From assembly GCA_037447655.1 (NCBI GenBank), contig JBBHKE010001447.1, positions 1 to 64,000 of the forward strand: DNA of 64,000 nt, in the 5' to 3' direction. Made by a program: the position numbers and the translations under genes. The notes beneath the pieces are model-generated. The model did no database searches and was not told where the DNA came from. It saw only the letters and a program-made list of their open reading frames with translations. Of this stretch, positions 1-10,656 are shown in pieces. The stretch's first letter is position 1. Each line of letters begins with the position of its first letter. The stretch is from Zygnema cylindricum. Lineage: Eukaryota; Streptophyta; Zygnematophyceae; Zygnematales; Zygnemataceae.

Positions 1-1830
1 TAGCACATGGTGGGAAAAAGTGGAGGATTGTTCGTTTGGCGAGCAACACCCGACTCAACTCCTGCGACATATTGTGGCCGCCACAATTGTCGAGGAAAAT
101 AACCTTCTCTCGGCCTTCGCGATCCCCTTGGTAAGATCTGTGGTGTTCAACCCATTGGGGGAAAACCGTTTTATCGTTCCAACCTTTGGGGCCGGTGCGG
201 TAACAAACCCCTACAATTGTAAATGTTGAACAAATGGAGGGGCGTTAGTAGGAGCCACGAAAAATGATGTGGATGATGTAAGAAAGAAAATGATTGGAGG
301 GAGAGAGGAAAAGGGTGGGGAAAGAAGAGGAATAAGGGAGGGAGAGCGAGAGAGAAAATGCAAAGGGAGAGGGGGGAGATAATCACATTAAAAACAATAA
401 AAATCCGAAATAAATAATCAAAGAAGAGGAATACATAAAACAGTCGGCTGAAGAAGAGAGTTGAAACAAAAAAATACAGATATACTTTTAAGGAAACATG
501 TCAGGTACGTCGTCTGGGAGACCCCTCATCGGGTAGCTTCTATTACGATTGGTGAATATAATAATCGGTGCTGCAATTTGACGTTCACTCCCCCGGTGAG
601 ACGCACCATCAACGTCATTGACTCTCCGTCGCTAGCAACATCCGCGTACTTAACGACCTCATCGCCCCTTAACCCCAATGTTTTTCCGTTGTCCATGTTA
701 AACATTAAATGGGTTTCGTCCATGTTCTTCACCATGTCCTCTTGGAATCGACCTAATTCTCACGAAGGTGCTGAAAAAAAAACAAAACAAAAAACAAAAA
801 ATAAAAAACAACCAATAGAAACAAGATAAAACAAAACATAAAACAGAAAAAATAAATCAGAAAATGGATATCAGAAACTAGAAATAAAAACAAATCTAAA
901 AGCCAGAAATGAAAAACAAAGAAAACATGGCGAAAAATAACGAATCTGGAATAGAAAATTTAACATAAAAGAACCTGAAATAAATCTGGGTAGTGCAATA
1001 AATCCCGAACAAAATATCGCTCATCATCTTTTTTCAGCAATAGAATGCAACAAAAAAAAAAAAAAAAAAAAAAAACAAAAAACCCTAAATAAAAATAAAA
1101 ACGAAAAAAAACAACAAAAATTTGAAAACAGAAAAAAAGCATAGCACATAAATCAGAAAAAAAAACGTGATAACAAAAAACAAAAATCAGGAAAAAAAAC
1201 AGAAAACGTAAAACAAATCAGAATAATACTCGCTTAAATAATAAAAGAGTTAACATTATTGTATAATATTTTTTCATCTTTAAAGGGAGGTTTTCAATCA
1301 AAAATTAATGTCATAACCTACAAAACCCATAATACGACATAAAGCGATATAAAGGAGAAAATAATAAAGCTTACCCAATTCAAATCATCTTTTTAATACC
1401 CCTATGTGAAACGCCGCCGTTTTTTCGATTTGCTCTTCCTTCTCATGACTACACAAAAGTTTTTCTTTTTGAGCTCGAGCGACAATGTTGTGTTTCTCCA
1501 AAAAACGTTGAAGTCACCGTTTTGTGATGTTAATTTGGAGTTCTCGACCACATTTGTTGTAAAGTTCCGGGTGAAATTCTTCCTCCTTCATTCGAAGAAC
1601 GATTTCAACCGCCAAGGTCCCAACAATGTTTACCGACATTTTCATACCGATTCTTTTGCATCGAAAAAACTCCTCCACTAACTCCGTATGCACCAATGTC
1701 ACCCACGACATCTTTTCCTTCCCCCTATTTGGTAATGCATTCAGCACCTCAACACTACACCTTCCAAATCCCGAGAAAGATAAGGCATTCGTCGTTTCCC
1801 TTATCCCTCTTAAATTTGCCTCCCTTTATA
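1..1830 (-). pseudogene. pogo/Tigger-like (CENP-B HTH + DDE_1) transposase remnant, 5' parts present, running off the left edge
   Basis: Read on the minus strand. About 1830-1390 encodes a CENP-B/Tc5-type helix-turn-helix region (ending near KHNIVARAQK and AAFHIG) broken by a stop after NITKR. About 772-490 encodes the first catalytic Asp motif (NMDETHLMFNMDNGKTLG, then a basic SYPMRGLP segment reached by a frame change). About 213-1 encodes CYRTGPKGW and the second Asp motif VIFLDNCGGHN, and continues past position 1. AG acceptor-like ends after pyrimidine-rich tracts near 772 and 214 suggest two introns (about 1390-773 and 485-214). This order and these motifs are those of DDE_1 cut-and-paste transposases. 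Stops and frame changes make it a pseudogene unless some are splicing effects. The third acidic residue would lie outside the window. Confidence 0.72.
773..1389 (-). other. A-rich stretch between transposase exons, probable intron
   Basis: The plus strand is strongly A-rich (T-rich on the coding minus strand) and includes an uninterrupted run of more than 20 A near 1050. No coding signal is seen. Its position between the helix-turn-helix and catalytic segments and the pyrimidine-AG end near 773 fit an intron that has become low-complexity sequence. Confidence 0.45.
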
Positions 1831-2205
1831 TCCACCATCGTCATGTTTCAGGTATTCTGCAAACAGAAATTATAAATCAGAAAACCAAAAAACAAAAATC
1901 AGAAAAAAGGACGAGAAAACGAAAATAGAAATGAAAAATCGGCTTAACAAGACCAAACAAAGAGAAATAAAACAAACCTCAGTCATCATGAAAAAGAAAC
2001 AAATGAAAAACAAAAGGCTCATAGAAAGAAAATAAAATCAGGAAATCAAGCAGAAACAATCATAAAACAAAAAGCGGAAAATGAGGAAAACAAATGAAAA
2101 TAATCCTGCGACAAACAATAAGTGAATTTGGGGTTAGAAATGATTTGATAAAAGGGAAACACTCTTACGTGTCTTATATACCCCGGCAAAGTGTTATGGA
2201 AACTT
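1831..2205. other. A-rich flank with no gene seen
   Basis: AT-rich sequence between the transposase remnant and the target duplication of the copia element. The same flank resumes at 8577 on the other side of the element. No coding signal was recognised. Confidence 0.5.
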
Positions 2206-2210
2206 CTTTA

Positions 2211-3216
2211 TGCAAATATGTGTCCTCCATTAGACTACAAATTCAGGAAGCCTCTAGATAACTTTTAACTAACCCACTTCAAGCCACAACCACTGCTGCC
2301 CAAAAAGGCATGCTGACACTCTCACAGCACCTTTGTGTAGCATGGACTCCCTTGAGTCTGTAGCAAAAAGAATCACTAAAAACGGCCAACCAGCCGATAA
2401 GTTATGAGCCAGCATAAATGCCAATTTTATACAAAGCTCTCTTAGAGAGAGGTGACCACCTACCAGATTTTCCTAAGTCCTAAACTCCTCTCACAACCCC
2501 TATCTACTCAAGTACGAAAAAATCACATAACTGTAAAGTACAGAAAGGTACTACGGCCGATGTCCTTTTTGTACGGTCGGTGTACGACAAGGCCACTGGG
2601 TGGACGCGTGTCACCCTTCCACTCGTCCGTATTTTCCTCGGAATTCGCACAACCAAATGTTATCCCTCCACGTGGCGCCAGGTTATGCCACGTCCATAAA
2701 CGCCAAAGTGACCATTCCGCGATCTAAGCAATGATGTATGCCGTCAGATTAAATCTGACATTAAATGTTTGCCGTCGAAACAAATGTCCGATTTATTTTT
2801 TTCGTGCAAAATGACGTCCGCACTGAAACTTTAACTAGTTCTATGTTCCATTGTTCACATTTTAGTTAATCGGTTATAAGACAATGTACAAGTTTAAATA
2901 CGTATCAAACCCTATGTATCTTAACGGACTTCTACGATAGATTGGTTAGAGCTAACGACTAGGCCGTACTCTACCGGTCGGAGGTTTAGTCCTGCGGGAC
3001 TGAACCTTTTGTTGAGAGTGACATAAGTCAGTCTTTAGTCTTGCGTGTGGGACTAAGGCAGCCATGGCTCAACCACCCTCTCTATCATTCAGTGACTCCA
3101 AAAAGTATGGTAGTTAGAGAGAGGAGGTGGAGGCAGGCTGTCCGCCCTTTTCTTTTCCTTTTTATACTGACATATTTAGACTTAGGAAATACCATATAAA
3201 TCCAATAATTTAGACA
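2211..3216 (-). repeat. 3' LTR of C1
   Basis: On the minus strand it begins TGTCTAAATTATTGG at 3216, directly after the polypurine tract, and ends TTTGCA at 2211 next to the target duplication. It matches the 5' LTR at 7578-8571 throughout with scattered differences. A TATA-like box (GTATAAAATTGG on the minus strand) near 2425-2436 sits just after an AGAGAG palindrome at about 2440-2452. Confidence 0.9.
2930..3000 (+). other. antisense tRNA-like segment in U3 of the C1 3' LTR
   Basis: Plus strand, opposite to the element. It contains TGGTTAGAGC at 2943-2952, typical of a tRNA D-arm/A box, and AGGTTTAGTCC at 2982-2992, resembling a T-arm/B box, at about tRNA spacing. The flanking T-stem pairs at four of five positions by eye. 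No good acceptor stem is seen, so it is tRNA-derived at best and not a tRNA gene. Confidence 0.5.
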
Positions 3217-3229
3217 CTCCCTTTATTTC
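3217..3229 (-). promoter_or_regulatory. C1 polypurine tract
   Basis: Minus-strand GAAATAAAGGGAG directly abuts the LTR start and follows the RNase H stop codon. It is the expected plus-strand primer of reverse transcription. The other copies carry the related AAATAAGGGGAG at the same place. Confidence 0.85.
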
Positions 3230-4890
3230 CTAGTCTAACTTTAACTTCAGTTTTAGTCCACACTTTTCTCTGCAATATTTTAACTCGAGAGAATGCACTA
3301 GTTTTGTGATCATATGAGCCACCATTTCCTCATCAAATCTATATAAAAGATTCACTATTTTATTCTCCACTTTTTCTCTTACAAAACTTAATCTTATGTC
3401 CATATGTTTAGCCTTAAAATGATGTTTTGGATTGGCTGCAATTGCTCTGGCCGCTTGATTATCACAAAACACTTTATACACTCCCTCCTTCATATACCCT
3501 AGTTCTTGCAGCAAGGACTTGACCCACATCAACTCTTTCACAGCAGAACAACAAGCCATGTACTCAGCCTCCATAGTGGACTGAGCAACCACCTTTTGTT
3601 GCTTACTGCTCCAACAGCAAGCACCTCCCCCCACATACAACACATACCCAGAAGTGTAACTTCTCATAGGTGCATCCCCATAACTGGCATCACTCCAAGT
3701 AGTGTTATCAGTGTGCTCCCCTCCCAAATGCAACCATAACTCTCTGGTTCTTACTAGATATCTCATGACTCTCTTGGCTGCCTCCTAATCTCTTTTCGTA
3801 GGTTCGTTAAGACTCCTACTAAAGACTCGTACTGCTGCCGCTGTGTCCGGCGTTGTACAGTTCATAAAATAGATAAAACCTCCTACGACTTGTCTATAAT
3901 GAATAGACTTCATAAACTCTCTCTCCTTTGGACTCATCTAATCATTTAAGTTTATCACTCCTCCTTCTACACTCCCATCACTAACTTTTTTCAAGTCTAT
4001 AGGAGTGGTACAAAAGTTGGCCTTTTCCATCTAGAATTTCTCAACCATATTACCTATTATTTCTTTCTGAGTAAGTCTGATAATCCTTTTCCCCTTATCT
4101 CTCTCCATTTAGATCCCCAAAATGTATCTTGCCTCACCGAATTTTTTTATATCAAATCTGTTTCTAAGATCTTTCTTTAGCCTATTGATCTTTTCCAAAG
4201 ATTTACTGAGCAGAAGCAGATCATCCACATAGATTGCGATAAAAATGACACCATTCTCATTATCAATTATATAGATAGAATGGTTAGAGCTAATTCGGAT
4301 ATATCCCTCACCGATGAGAAACTCATCTAGTTTCTTATTCCACTGTCGGGGAGCTTGCTTCAGTCCATACAAGGACTTTATGAGCCTGCAAACTTTTCTT
4401 TCTTCTCCTTTCTCCACGAACCCCTCGGGTTGCGTCATGAAAATTTCTTCCTCTAACTCATTTTTTAAAAAAGCAGTCTTAATATCCATCTTGTGTATTT
4501 CCATGTCTTGCGCTACTGCCAGACTGAGGAGAATCCTTACTGATGGGAACCGAACAACAGGAGCAAAGTTCTTCTTATAGTCAATCCCCTCTTTTTGGGT
4601 GAACCCTTTTGCTACAGATCGAGCTTTATATCTCTCATTGGTATTATCTGGGTTTAGTTTTAGTTTAAATACCAATTTATAGCCAATAAGTTTTTCTGTT
4701 TGGAGGACAATCCGCTAGTTCCTTGGTATTTGCTTCCATGATGGAAGCCATCTCATCATTTATGGCTCTAATCCATCTGTCTTTTTCTGGGCTGTTCAGT
4801 GCCTTCAAGTATGACTGAGGCTCATCAGGATGAGATAGCTTAGTTACCTAATAAGCACCATGTTTCTCTTGTATCCTTTTGGTGCTCCTT
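3230..4890 (-). pseudogene. C1 reverse transcriptase and RNase H (degenerate)
   Basis: Minus strand. RT begins near 4800 (INDEMASIM), has an open stretch at 4675-4109 with KARSVAKGFTQKEGIDY and the catalytic IYVDDLLLLS near 4215-4240, then an in-frame stop directly after ILGI at about 4109. Homology resumes through RLTQKE, TTPIDLKK, and the RNase H region at 3766-3230 with WSDASYGD, STMEAEYMA, FCDNQAA and HMDIRLSF, ending in the basic tail GLKLKLKLD at the stop next to the polypurine tract. The order is that of Ty1/copia pol. Several stops and frame changes between 4109 and 3766 show loss of function. The protein would act in the virus-like particle to copy element RNA into DNA. Confidence 0.88.
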
Positions 4891-6440
4891 CTCCCTCCCT
4901 CAAACTCTAAAGCTGGAATGGAAGGAAGTCTCGGGTTTCTCCTTATTCTCTCATCGGCTCCCCTATTCATGGAAGCCGGTTCCAGTTCCATCTCTTATGT
5001 CTCCTCGAAGTCCATAAGAATATGTGAGGTGTCAGGTAGATCTCCTGTATCTTGGATCTCCAGTGAATCTGCTATCAATGTTTCACTCATGTCTTTTTCG
5101 GGAAAGGCAGGACTCTCCTCGCTTTTCAGACTTAAAGCGGATTTTTATCTTTTTGGTATATTTGAAGGGGTCAAATGACTTTCCTTCATCCATGACAACT
5201 AGGTGTTTGACCAAAATGATATCTTTCTTTGCTAAGTCATAGACTCTATATCCCATAGACATCTTCATAATATCCTTCAAAGTATCCAGGTTTTCCCTTA
5301 GAATCTAGTTTCCAGTTTTTTTTTATCTGTATCAAGACTGTAAACTTGGCTACCGAATACTTTAAAGTGTGAGATATCTAGTTTCCTTCCAACCCATCTC
5401 TCATCAGGTGTCATTCCCTTTACGGCTGAGGTAAGGTCTCTATTATTAATGTAGATGGCACAGTTTATGGCTTTTGCCCAAAATCTCTTTCCTATTTTCT
5501 TGTCAGCCAATATACTATATATGCTATCATCAGTGTTCGGTTCAATCTTTCAGCTACCCCATTTTGTTCCAGGTTATATGGTACTATTTCTGGTGTTAAA
5601 CTCCCTTATCTCTCAGGTATTCCTCAAACTGGTTAGAGGTATATTCTCCCCCATTATCACTCCTTATTCTCTTAATGGGGGTTTGATGCATCTTTTCACT
5701 CCAGGCTTTATATTTTTTGAAGTAAGTTGGTGTTTCAGGCTTAGTTTTTAGGAAATAGACTCTGGATTACCTAGACGAGTCATCCGTTATTGTTAACATA
5801 AACCTCTTCCCTCCAACGGAAGGTACTCTTGCAGGTCCCCATATATCTGTGTGGACTAGATTTAGTACCTTTTCCCCCCTATATGTGGCGGCTTTGGGAA
5901 AAGAAAGTCTCTGATCTTTTCCTTGAGCACAACCACTACAATCATCCACCATTTTATTATCACCAAACTTAATGCCTTCTACTACACCAAGCTTTTCATT
6001 TCCCTCAACTTATCAAAATGCACATGCCCCAACCGCTTATGCCAAATCATCAATTTTGTAACACCAACATAATAAGCATTCTTCTTTTCATTACTCAGGT
6101 TAAGCCTAAACATGCTTTGGCTACCCTTATTTGTTGTGAAGTAGATTTCATCCCCATACTTAGTTGTAAAGACTCCCTTTCTAGTGAAGGTATCAAACTC
6201 TTTGTCATCTAATACAGATGTAGAGACAAGATTTTTGCTCAGCTGAGGAATGTACAGTACATCTAAGAATGTGAGTATAGAAGTCTTACCCTCCACTAAG
6301 ACTTTCATATCTAATGACCCCACTAGATCTCTATTAACCACTCTCCCATCCCCGTAATCTATCTCTACAATAGGGATCTTTCTTAGCTTAGTGAAAATTT
6401 GCTTATCACGACACATATGCATGGATGCACCTGAGTTGAT
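4891..6440 (-). pseudogene. C1 protease and integrase (degenerate)
   Basis: Minus strand. The protease motif near 6440-6405 reads IINSGASMHMC: the catalytic Asp of DSG is Asn, and the Trp before it is a stop. Integrase follows, with the zinc-binding H-H part in WHKRLGHVHFDKL (about 6040), the CSGCAQGK part near 5940-5917, HTDIWGPA near 5850 and an RSDNGGEY-like motif near 5650. The IN C-terminal region (HLKVFGSQVYSLD, HLVVMDEGKSFDPFKY) lies at 5420-5150, followed by a variable acidic linker to about 4900. Frameshifts occur near 5980, 5760 and 5290. The family role is polyprotein cleavage and insertion of the cDNA. Confidence 0.85.
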
Positions 6441-7597
6441 AATTCATCCTTCTTGTGGAGCTTCGTGTATTGCTGTAAGGGCACACTTCTGTCTCCGAGG
6501 GATCTCCTTCTCCTCTAGACTCTCGTCAAGAAGAAGATCCCCATCCTCCTCAGAGGACTCTTCCTCAGTTTCTCTTGTTACTTTTGTGACCACAAGTGCC
6601 TTTTTCTTCCGTCCGAAAGAACCCCCTCCACTATTCTCTTGGAGCCTCAGCTCCGATAGTTTGATAGAATCCACGATAAAGTGTCCCGACTTTATGCAAA
6701 AAATGACAAAGGCCCTTTGGGGGGCTTGGTCCTCCAGGGTGATCTCTCTCTCTCCTTTGAATGGTTTCTTCGGATCCTTCCCCCATCGGTTTCATCCTCC
6801 ATCTAGAGATTCGATGCTCTTCCCCCCCCTCCTAATCTCAATTGTGTTCTCTTGCACAAGTATCATCCGGACCAGTATGTTCCACTTCCATGAACTGTCA
6901 ATCAATTCCTGTACTCGGTACACTATGTTTTTATACTCGTTGGGTAACTTCATGATGAGAGTGTTAACTTTCATCTTCATTCTACTTGTCCACCCGTCAC
7001 TCTCCATCTCCATATACAAACAAGAGAGGTCATTACAACAGTCTAACATCTTCCTCTTTTTGTAAGTATAATTCCCCAACTTTTGTTCGGCCAACTGGAG
7101 CTCTTGAATAGTACCAACTCTATAGATTTCCACCAAACTCACCCACAACTCATCGGCCTTGTAAATGTGAAAATAGGGGGTTGCCAAAACCTGAGTGAGG
7201 TGTCTAAGAATGAAGTTTTTGGCAGCCATGTCGATGTCTTCCCACGTTTGGGTGTCGTTCCCCGCGTTCTACACGGTCGCAGCTCCAGGTGCCGTGGTAA
7301 TAGGAGCAGTGGAGAAAGAGGCGTCTCCTTCTCCTTCTCCTTCCCCTTTTCAAACACAGTGATGTCCCCATCATCTGCATCCTCTGCTACAGCAGAGGTT
7401 GCTCCAGCAAACCTTATTCCACCAAGCCATGGTGGAGTTACCTGAGGTGGACGTTTCACTTGTCTATTAACAATACCCCAGTATCGTTTTTCGCACAAAG
7501 CCCCCATCATCATGTCTTCTCAATAGATGAACCGTGATCCATTGAAGGTGGGCACCCTAGAGGGTGGGCCCATTACCTACAATTATGTGTCCCCCAT
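6441..7597 (-). pseudogene. C1 gag (degenerate), start codon inside the LTR
   Basis: Minus strand. The frame can be traced from the ATG at 7597-7595, which lies inside the 5' LTR and is soon followed by stops, through the primer-binding site (VMGPPSRVP) to MMMGALCEKRYWGIV at 7513. After a frameshift near 7230 it continues as NFILRHLTQ, LAEQKLGNYTYKKRKMLD, VNTLIMKLPNEYKN and MILVQENTIEIRRGG (7229-6792), the usual copia gag core. The zinc-knuckle region near 6700 is damaged. Gag would form the particle and bind RNA. Start position and reading are shared with C3, C5, C6, C9 and C10. Confidence 0.8.
7563..7577 (-). promoter_or_regulatory. C1 primer-binding site (internal tRNA-iMet type)
   Basis: On the minus strand GGTAATGGGCCCACC starts directly after the LTR end. 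Apart from A for T at position 4 it is the 15-mer shared by the other copies, which is complementary to the anticodon stem-loop region of initiator tRNA-Met rather than to its 3' end. Confidence 0.8.
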
Positions 7598-8571
7598 TGG
7601 ACTACAGAATTCAAGAAGCCTCTAGATAGCTTTTAACTCACCCAGTTTAAGCAATAACCACTGCTGCCCAAGAGGGAAAACTAGCAGTCTGACAGCACCC
7701 CTATGAAGCCTAGACTCCCCTGAGTTTGTAGCAAAAAGAATCACTAAAAACGGCCAACTAACCGATAAGTTATGAGCCGACAAAAATGCCAATTTTATAG
7801 AAAGCTCTCTTAGAGAGAGGTGACTACCTACCAGATTTTTTTAAGTCCTAAACCCCTCTCACAACCCCTATCTACTCAAGTACGAACCAATCACATGATT
7901 ATAAAGTACAGAAAGGTACTACGGCCGATGTCCTTTCTGTACGGCCTGTGTACGACAAGGCCACTGAGTGGACGCGTGTCACCCTTCCACTCGTCCGTAT
8001 GTTCCCTGGAATTCTTGCGGCCAAATGATATCCCTCCACGTGGCGCCATGTCATGCCACGTCCATAAACGCCAAAGTGATCATTTCGCGATCTCAGCAGT
8101 GATGTATGTCGTCAGATTAAATCTGACATTAAATGTTGGCCATTGAAACAAATGTCCGATTCATTTGTTTTGTGCAAAATGACGTCCGCACTGAAACATT
8201 AACTAGTTCTATGTTCCTTTGTTCATATTTTTATTAATCGGTAACAAGACAATGTACAAGTTTAAATACGTATCAAACCCTATGTATCTTAACGGACTTC
8301 TACGATAGACTGGTTAGAGCTAACGGCTACGTCGTACTCTACTGGTCGGAGGTTCTTGTCTTGCCGAACTCAACCTTTTGTTGAGAGTGACATAAGTCAC
8401 TCTTTAGTCTTGCGTGTGGGACTAAGGCATTCATAGCTTAACCACCCTCTCTATTGTTCAGTGACTGCAACAAGTATGGTGGCTAGAGAGAGGAGGTGGA
8501 GGCTGGTTGTCCGCTCTTTTCTTTTCTTTTCTAGACCTAATAAATGCCATATAAATCTAATAATTTCAACC
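7578..8571 (-). repeat. 5' LTR of C1
   Basis: Homologous over its length to 2211-3216. The minus-strand start near 8571 has mutated (GGTTGAAATT for TGTCTAAATT); the end at 7578 abuts the primer-binding site. A palindrome CTCTCTTAGAGAGAG at 7805-7819 is followed downstream on the minus strand by a TATA box (CTATAAAATTGG) at about 7790-7801, so transcription should start about 30 bp further on. An antisense tRNA-like segment occupies 8300-8365. Confidence 0.88.
8300..8365 (+). other. antisense tRNA-like segment in U3 of the C1 5' LTR
   Basis: Same place as in the other C1 LTR. TGGTTAGAGC at 8311-8320 resembles a D-arm/A box; AGGTTCTTGTC at 8350-8360 is a decayed B box. The D-arm half is better kept than the T-arm half. 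Confidence 0.42.
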
Positions 8572-9779
8572 CTTTATAGTCATCAAAATAAGAAAATGCT
8601 CTTTATTGACATAAGAATCCACAATCATCCAGTTGATTACTCGCACGCAAGAAATTTATGTGGATACGTGCTAAAATTTTCCCCTCGACACCAAGACGCC
8701 ACTATAGTCTCCACAAGGCGGGTCCTCATCTCTATTTAAAGCTCTTTCTTTGAAGGGCTCCACATCTCTGATTAAAGCTCTTTCTTCAAAGGGCTCTACG
8801 TTTGATGTATATTCGGTTAGTAAATCGGGTTGTTGAGTCTCGCTCCCCTCCATTACGTCAAAAATTGGAGATGGAAAAAAATTTGGCCGAAGGGTGCTTA
8901 TTGCCATATGTTTTGCGAACATTGTATTGATGGGGCACATATTCTCAAAAAGCAACCAACAATTGCAGACAAGAAAGGATATGACGAAAATATAACTGAT
9001 GTAGAATTCAAGGTAAATGGAGAAGTTGATGAGATAGTGTCATGGTTTAGTTGGAGGAGATGTATATATACCAACGAAAGAGGAGGTGGCGAGAAGAAAA
9101 AGAGAAAAACCTTTTCCCATAATTTTGGTGCACAGATTTTAAAATTTAAAATTGTGTTTCAAATTCTCAAAATTTTAAAACGAAATAATGAGCGGGAATG
9201 TTTGAAAATTTGGATCAGTTTCGGGCGAAAGATGTTGCCGTGCAATTTTCATGGCTGGCCCATGGGAAACGCTGGAGCATATTGAATGTACGGTTCGTTT
9301 TTTTAACAGCCACAAATAGGACAGAATATTATTGTGACGTTATCACCTCGTTTTTACAGCCGTGTTATTTTACGTGGATTTGAAATTGGCCACGTGTAAA
9401 TTTGGGCGACCAATCGTATTACGCTTTGGAAGAGCTGTTTGATATTTTGGTACATTTGTCACTTTATTAGAGTTAACATTAACTGTACTAAATGCTAACT
9501 CTAACGCTAAAACCGGTTATTGTTTCAAAAGATGTTTCAGAATGCAACTTTATTATAATTAAGACACAATTTACCGTCATTTAACACTAATATATCCTCT
9601 GAAATGCAACAAATTAAAGTTAATGGTCGTCATTAGTGTAAACATGTAACATTAAAACGGAAAACTAACCTCCGTTTTTTATTAAATAACGTTGCGCAAT
9701 TGTTCAAGCAATTTTACCTAAAAAAATCTGTAACTGTTAAAAAATAAAACGCTTTACACTATACCGCAAAAGTTTAAGG
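8572..9779. other. Non-LTR sequence with no gene recognised; short direct repeat near 8733-8800
   Basis: An open frame of about 150 codons on the plus strand (8830-9285) and one of about 95 codons on the minus strand (8955-8671) match nothing I recognise and have no supporting context. The minus-strand frame owes its repeated EPFEERAL/EPFKERAL to a direct repeat of about 30 bp (TTAAAGCTCTTTCTT plus AAGGGCTC) at 8733-8800. The rest is AT-rich and stop-rich. Confidence 0.4.
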
Positions 9780-10035
9780 CCGAAAAACTTTCTGACACGT
9801 ACAAAGTCCAAAATGAGCGACGGCGTACGAATTGTCAGATTTTGTACGGATACAAATATTACTGTGGACATCGAAAGGGCGGGTATTTGTTATTCAGGGC
9901 AACCCAAATTACAGTTAGGGATTAATTAGTATATATATATTTTTTTCAAAAAAAAAAAAACTCGATTAGTGTTAATATCACTTATTTTTCCTTTACGCTA
10001 TTTATTCCTTTACTATTATAGCGATTGACGGTGTA
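9780..10035. mobile_element. Right-end fragment of an inverted-repeat (MITE-like) element
   Basis: Aligns by eye with the right half of the intact copy at 14470-14678 (shared ACGAATTGT, GTACAGATACA-like, ACCCAAATTA and GATTAACTAGTATAT-like blocks) and ends in TAGCGATTGACGGTGTA, a one-mismatch version of that copy's right terminus. I could not find its left end. Confidence 0.55.
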
Positions 10036-10038
10036 GAG

Positions 10039-10656
10039 TTTACCGCAAATCGTAATTAGAGTAATGAAAAAATTAGAGTAAAAAAACCAAAAAAAACAAT
10101 AAGAGTAATGAACTCTAATTTATGTGATATAACTTTTTCATAGAGGAAGTTTACTCTAATTTGTTTAAATACTCTATATTGGGTTATTTCGGCAATAATT
10201 ATCTACGCTGAAATTATGAACACTAAATTACGTAGACGTACAAAATCTGTCAGTCCGTATAGTTTTGACGTCATTATGACGTTAGTACTATTTGTCGCGC
10301 TGAATGTGAGTTAATGTTCACACTGACGACAATGTTGTCGACGGAGGAGAGTTATGCGAACGGCTTTTTTTCGATGTGGTTGTTTTTGTTTAGTGCAATT
10401 TCACGTGCGAGCGCGATTCTATTAAATCATTATTTATACCTTTTTACTTAAAAAAGTACAATTTTGCACGGTCGAACGTCGTCCGTACTCCACGCTATTT
10501 AAAACGAACCTATATTACAATTTTGTTACGCTAATTAAACTTACCTAAATTAGAATAATGAAAAAATTAGAATCATTTACTCTATTTGATGTAATAGAGT
10601 CGAAATTTCGAGCGACCGAATTAGAGTAATTTACTCTAATTACGATTCGCGGTGTA
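10039..10656. mobile_element. MITE-like element, second subfamily
   Basis: The ends are inverted repeats: ACCGCAAATCGTAATTAGAG at about 10042-10061 and, reverse-complemented, ACCGCGAATCGTAATTAGAG at about 10635-10654, with a few mismatches in the outermost bases. No transposase is encoded. The terminus is related to but distinct from the subfamily at 14167 (AATCGTAATTAG versus AATCGCTATTAG). Internal sequence near 10440-10600 resembles, in reverse orientation, the left half of that subfamily. It directly abuts the fragment at 9780-10035. Confidence 0.55.

Larger units (their letters stand above)
2211..8571 (-). mobile_element. C1: complete but decayed Ty1/copia retrotransposon
   Basis: Two direct LTRs (2211-3216 and 7578-8571) flank degenerate gag, protease, integrase, RT and RNase H regions read on the minus strand. 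The plus-strand 5-mer CTTTA occurs exactly on both sides (2206-2210 and 8572-8576), so both outer ends are the original insertion ends. The primer-binding site lies at 7563-7577 and the polypurine tract at 3217-3229. Integrase before RT places it in Ty1/copia. Frameshifts, stop codons and a protease active-site change show that it is dead. Confidence 0.92.

Noticed and set aside
2452-2727. Open frame on the plus strand, repeated at 7820-8146 (MTTYQIFLSPK...)
   Set aside because: Both lie in the two LTRs of C1, antisense; the similarity is LTR identity and not gene conservation.
6391-7065. Plus-strand open frame of 224 codons
   Set aside because: It is the antisense of C1 gag and protease; the minus strand carries recognisable gag and DSG-type motifs.
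8671-8955. Minus-strand frame with repeated EPFxERAL motif
   Set aside because: The protein repeat comes from a ~30-bp DNA direct repeat; no start context, homology or neighbour supports a gene.
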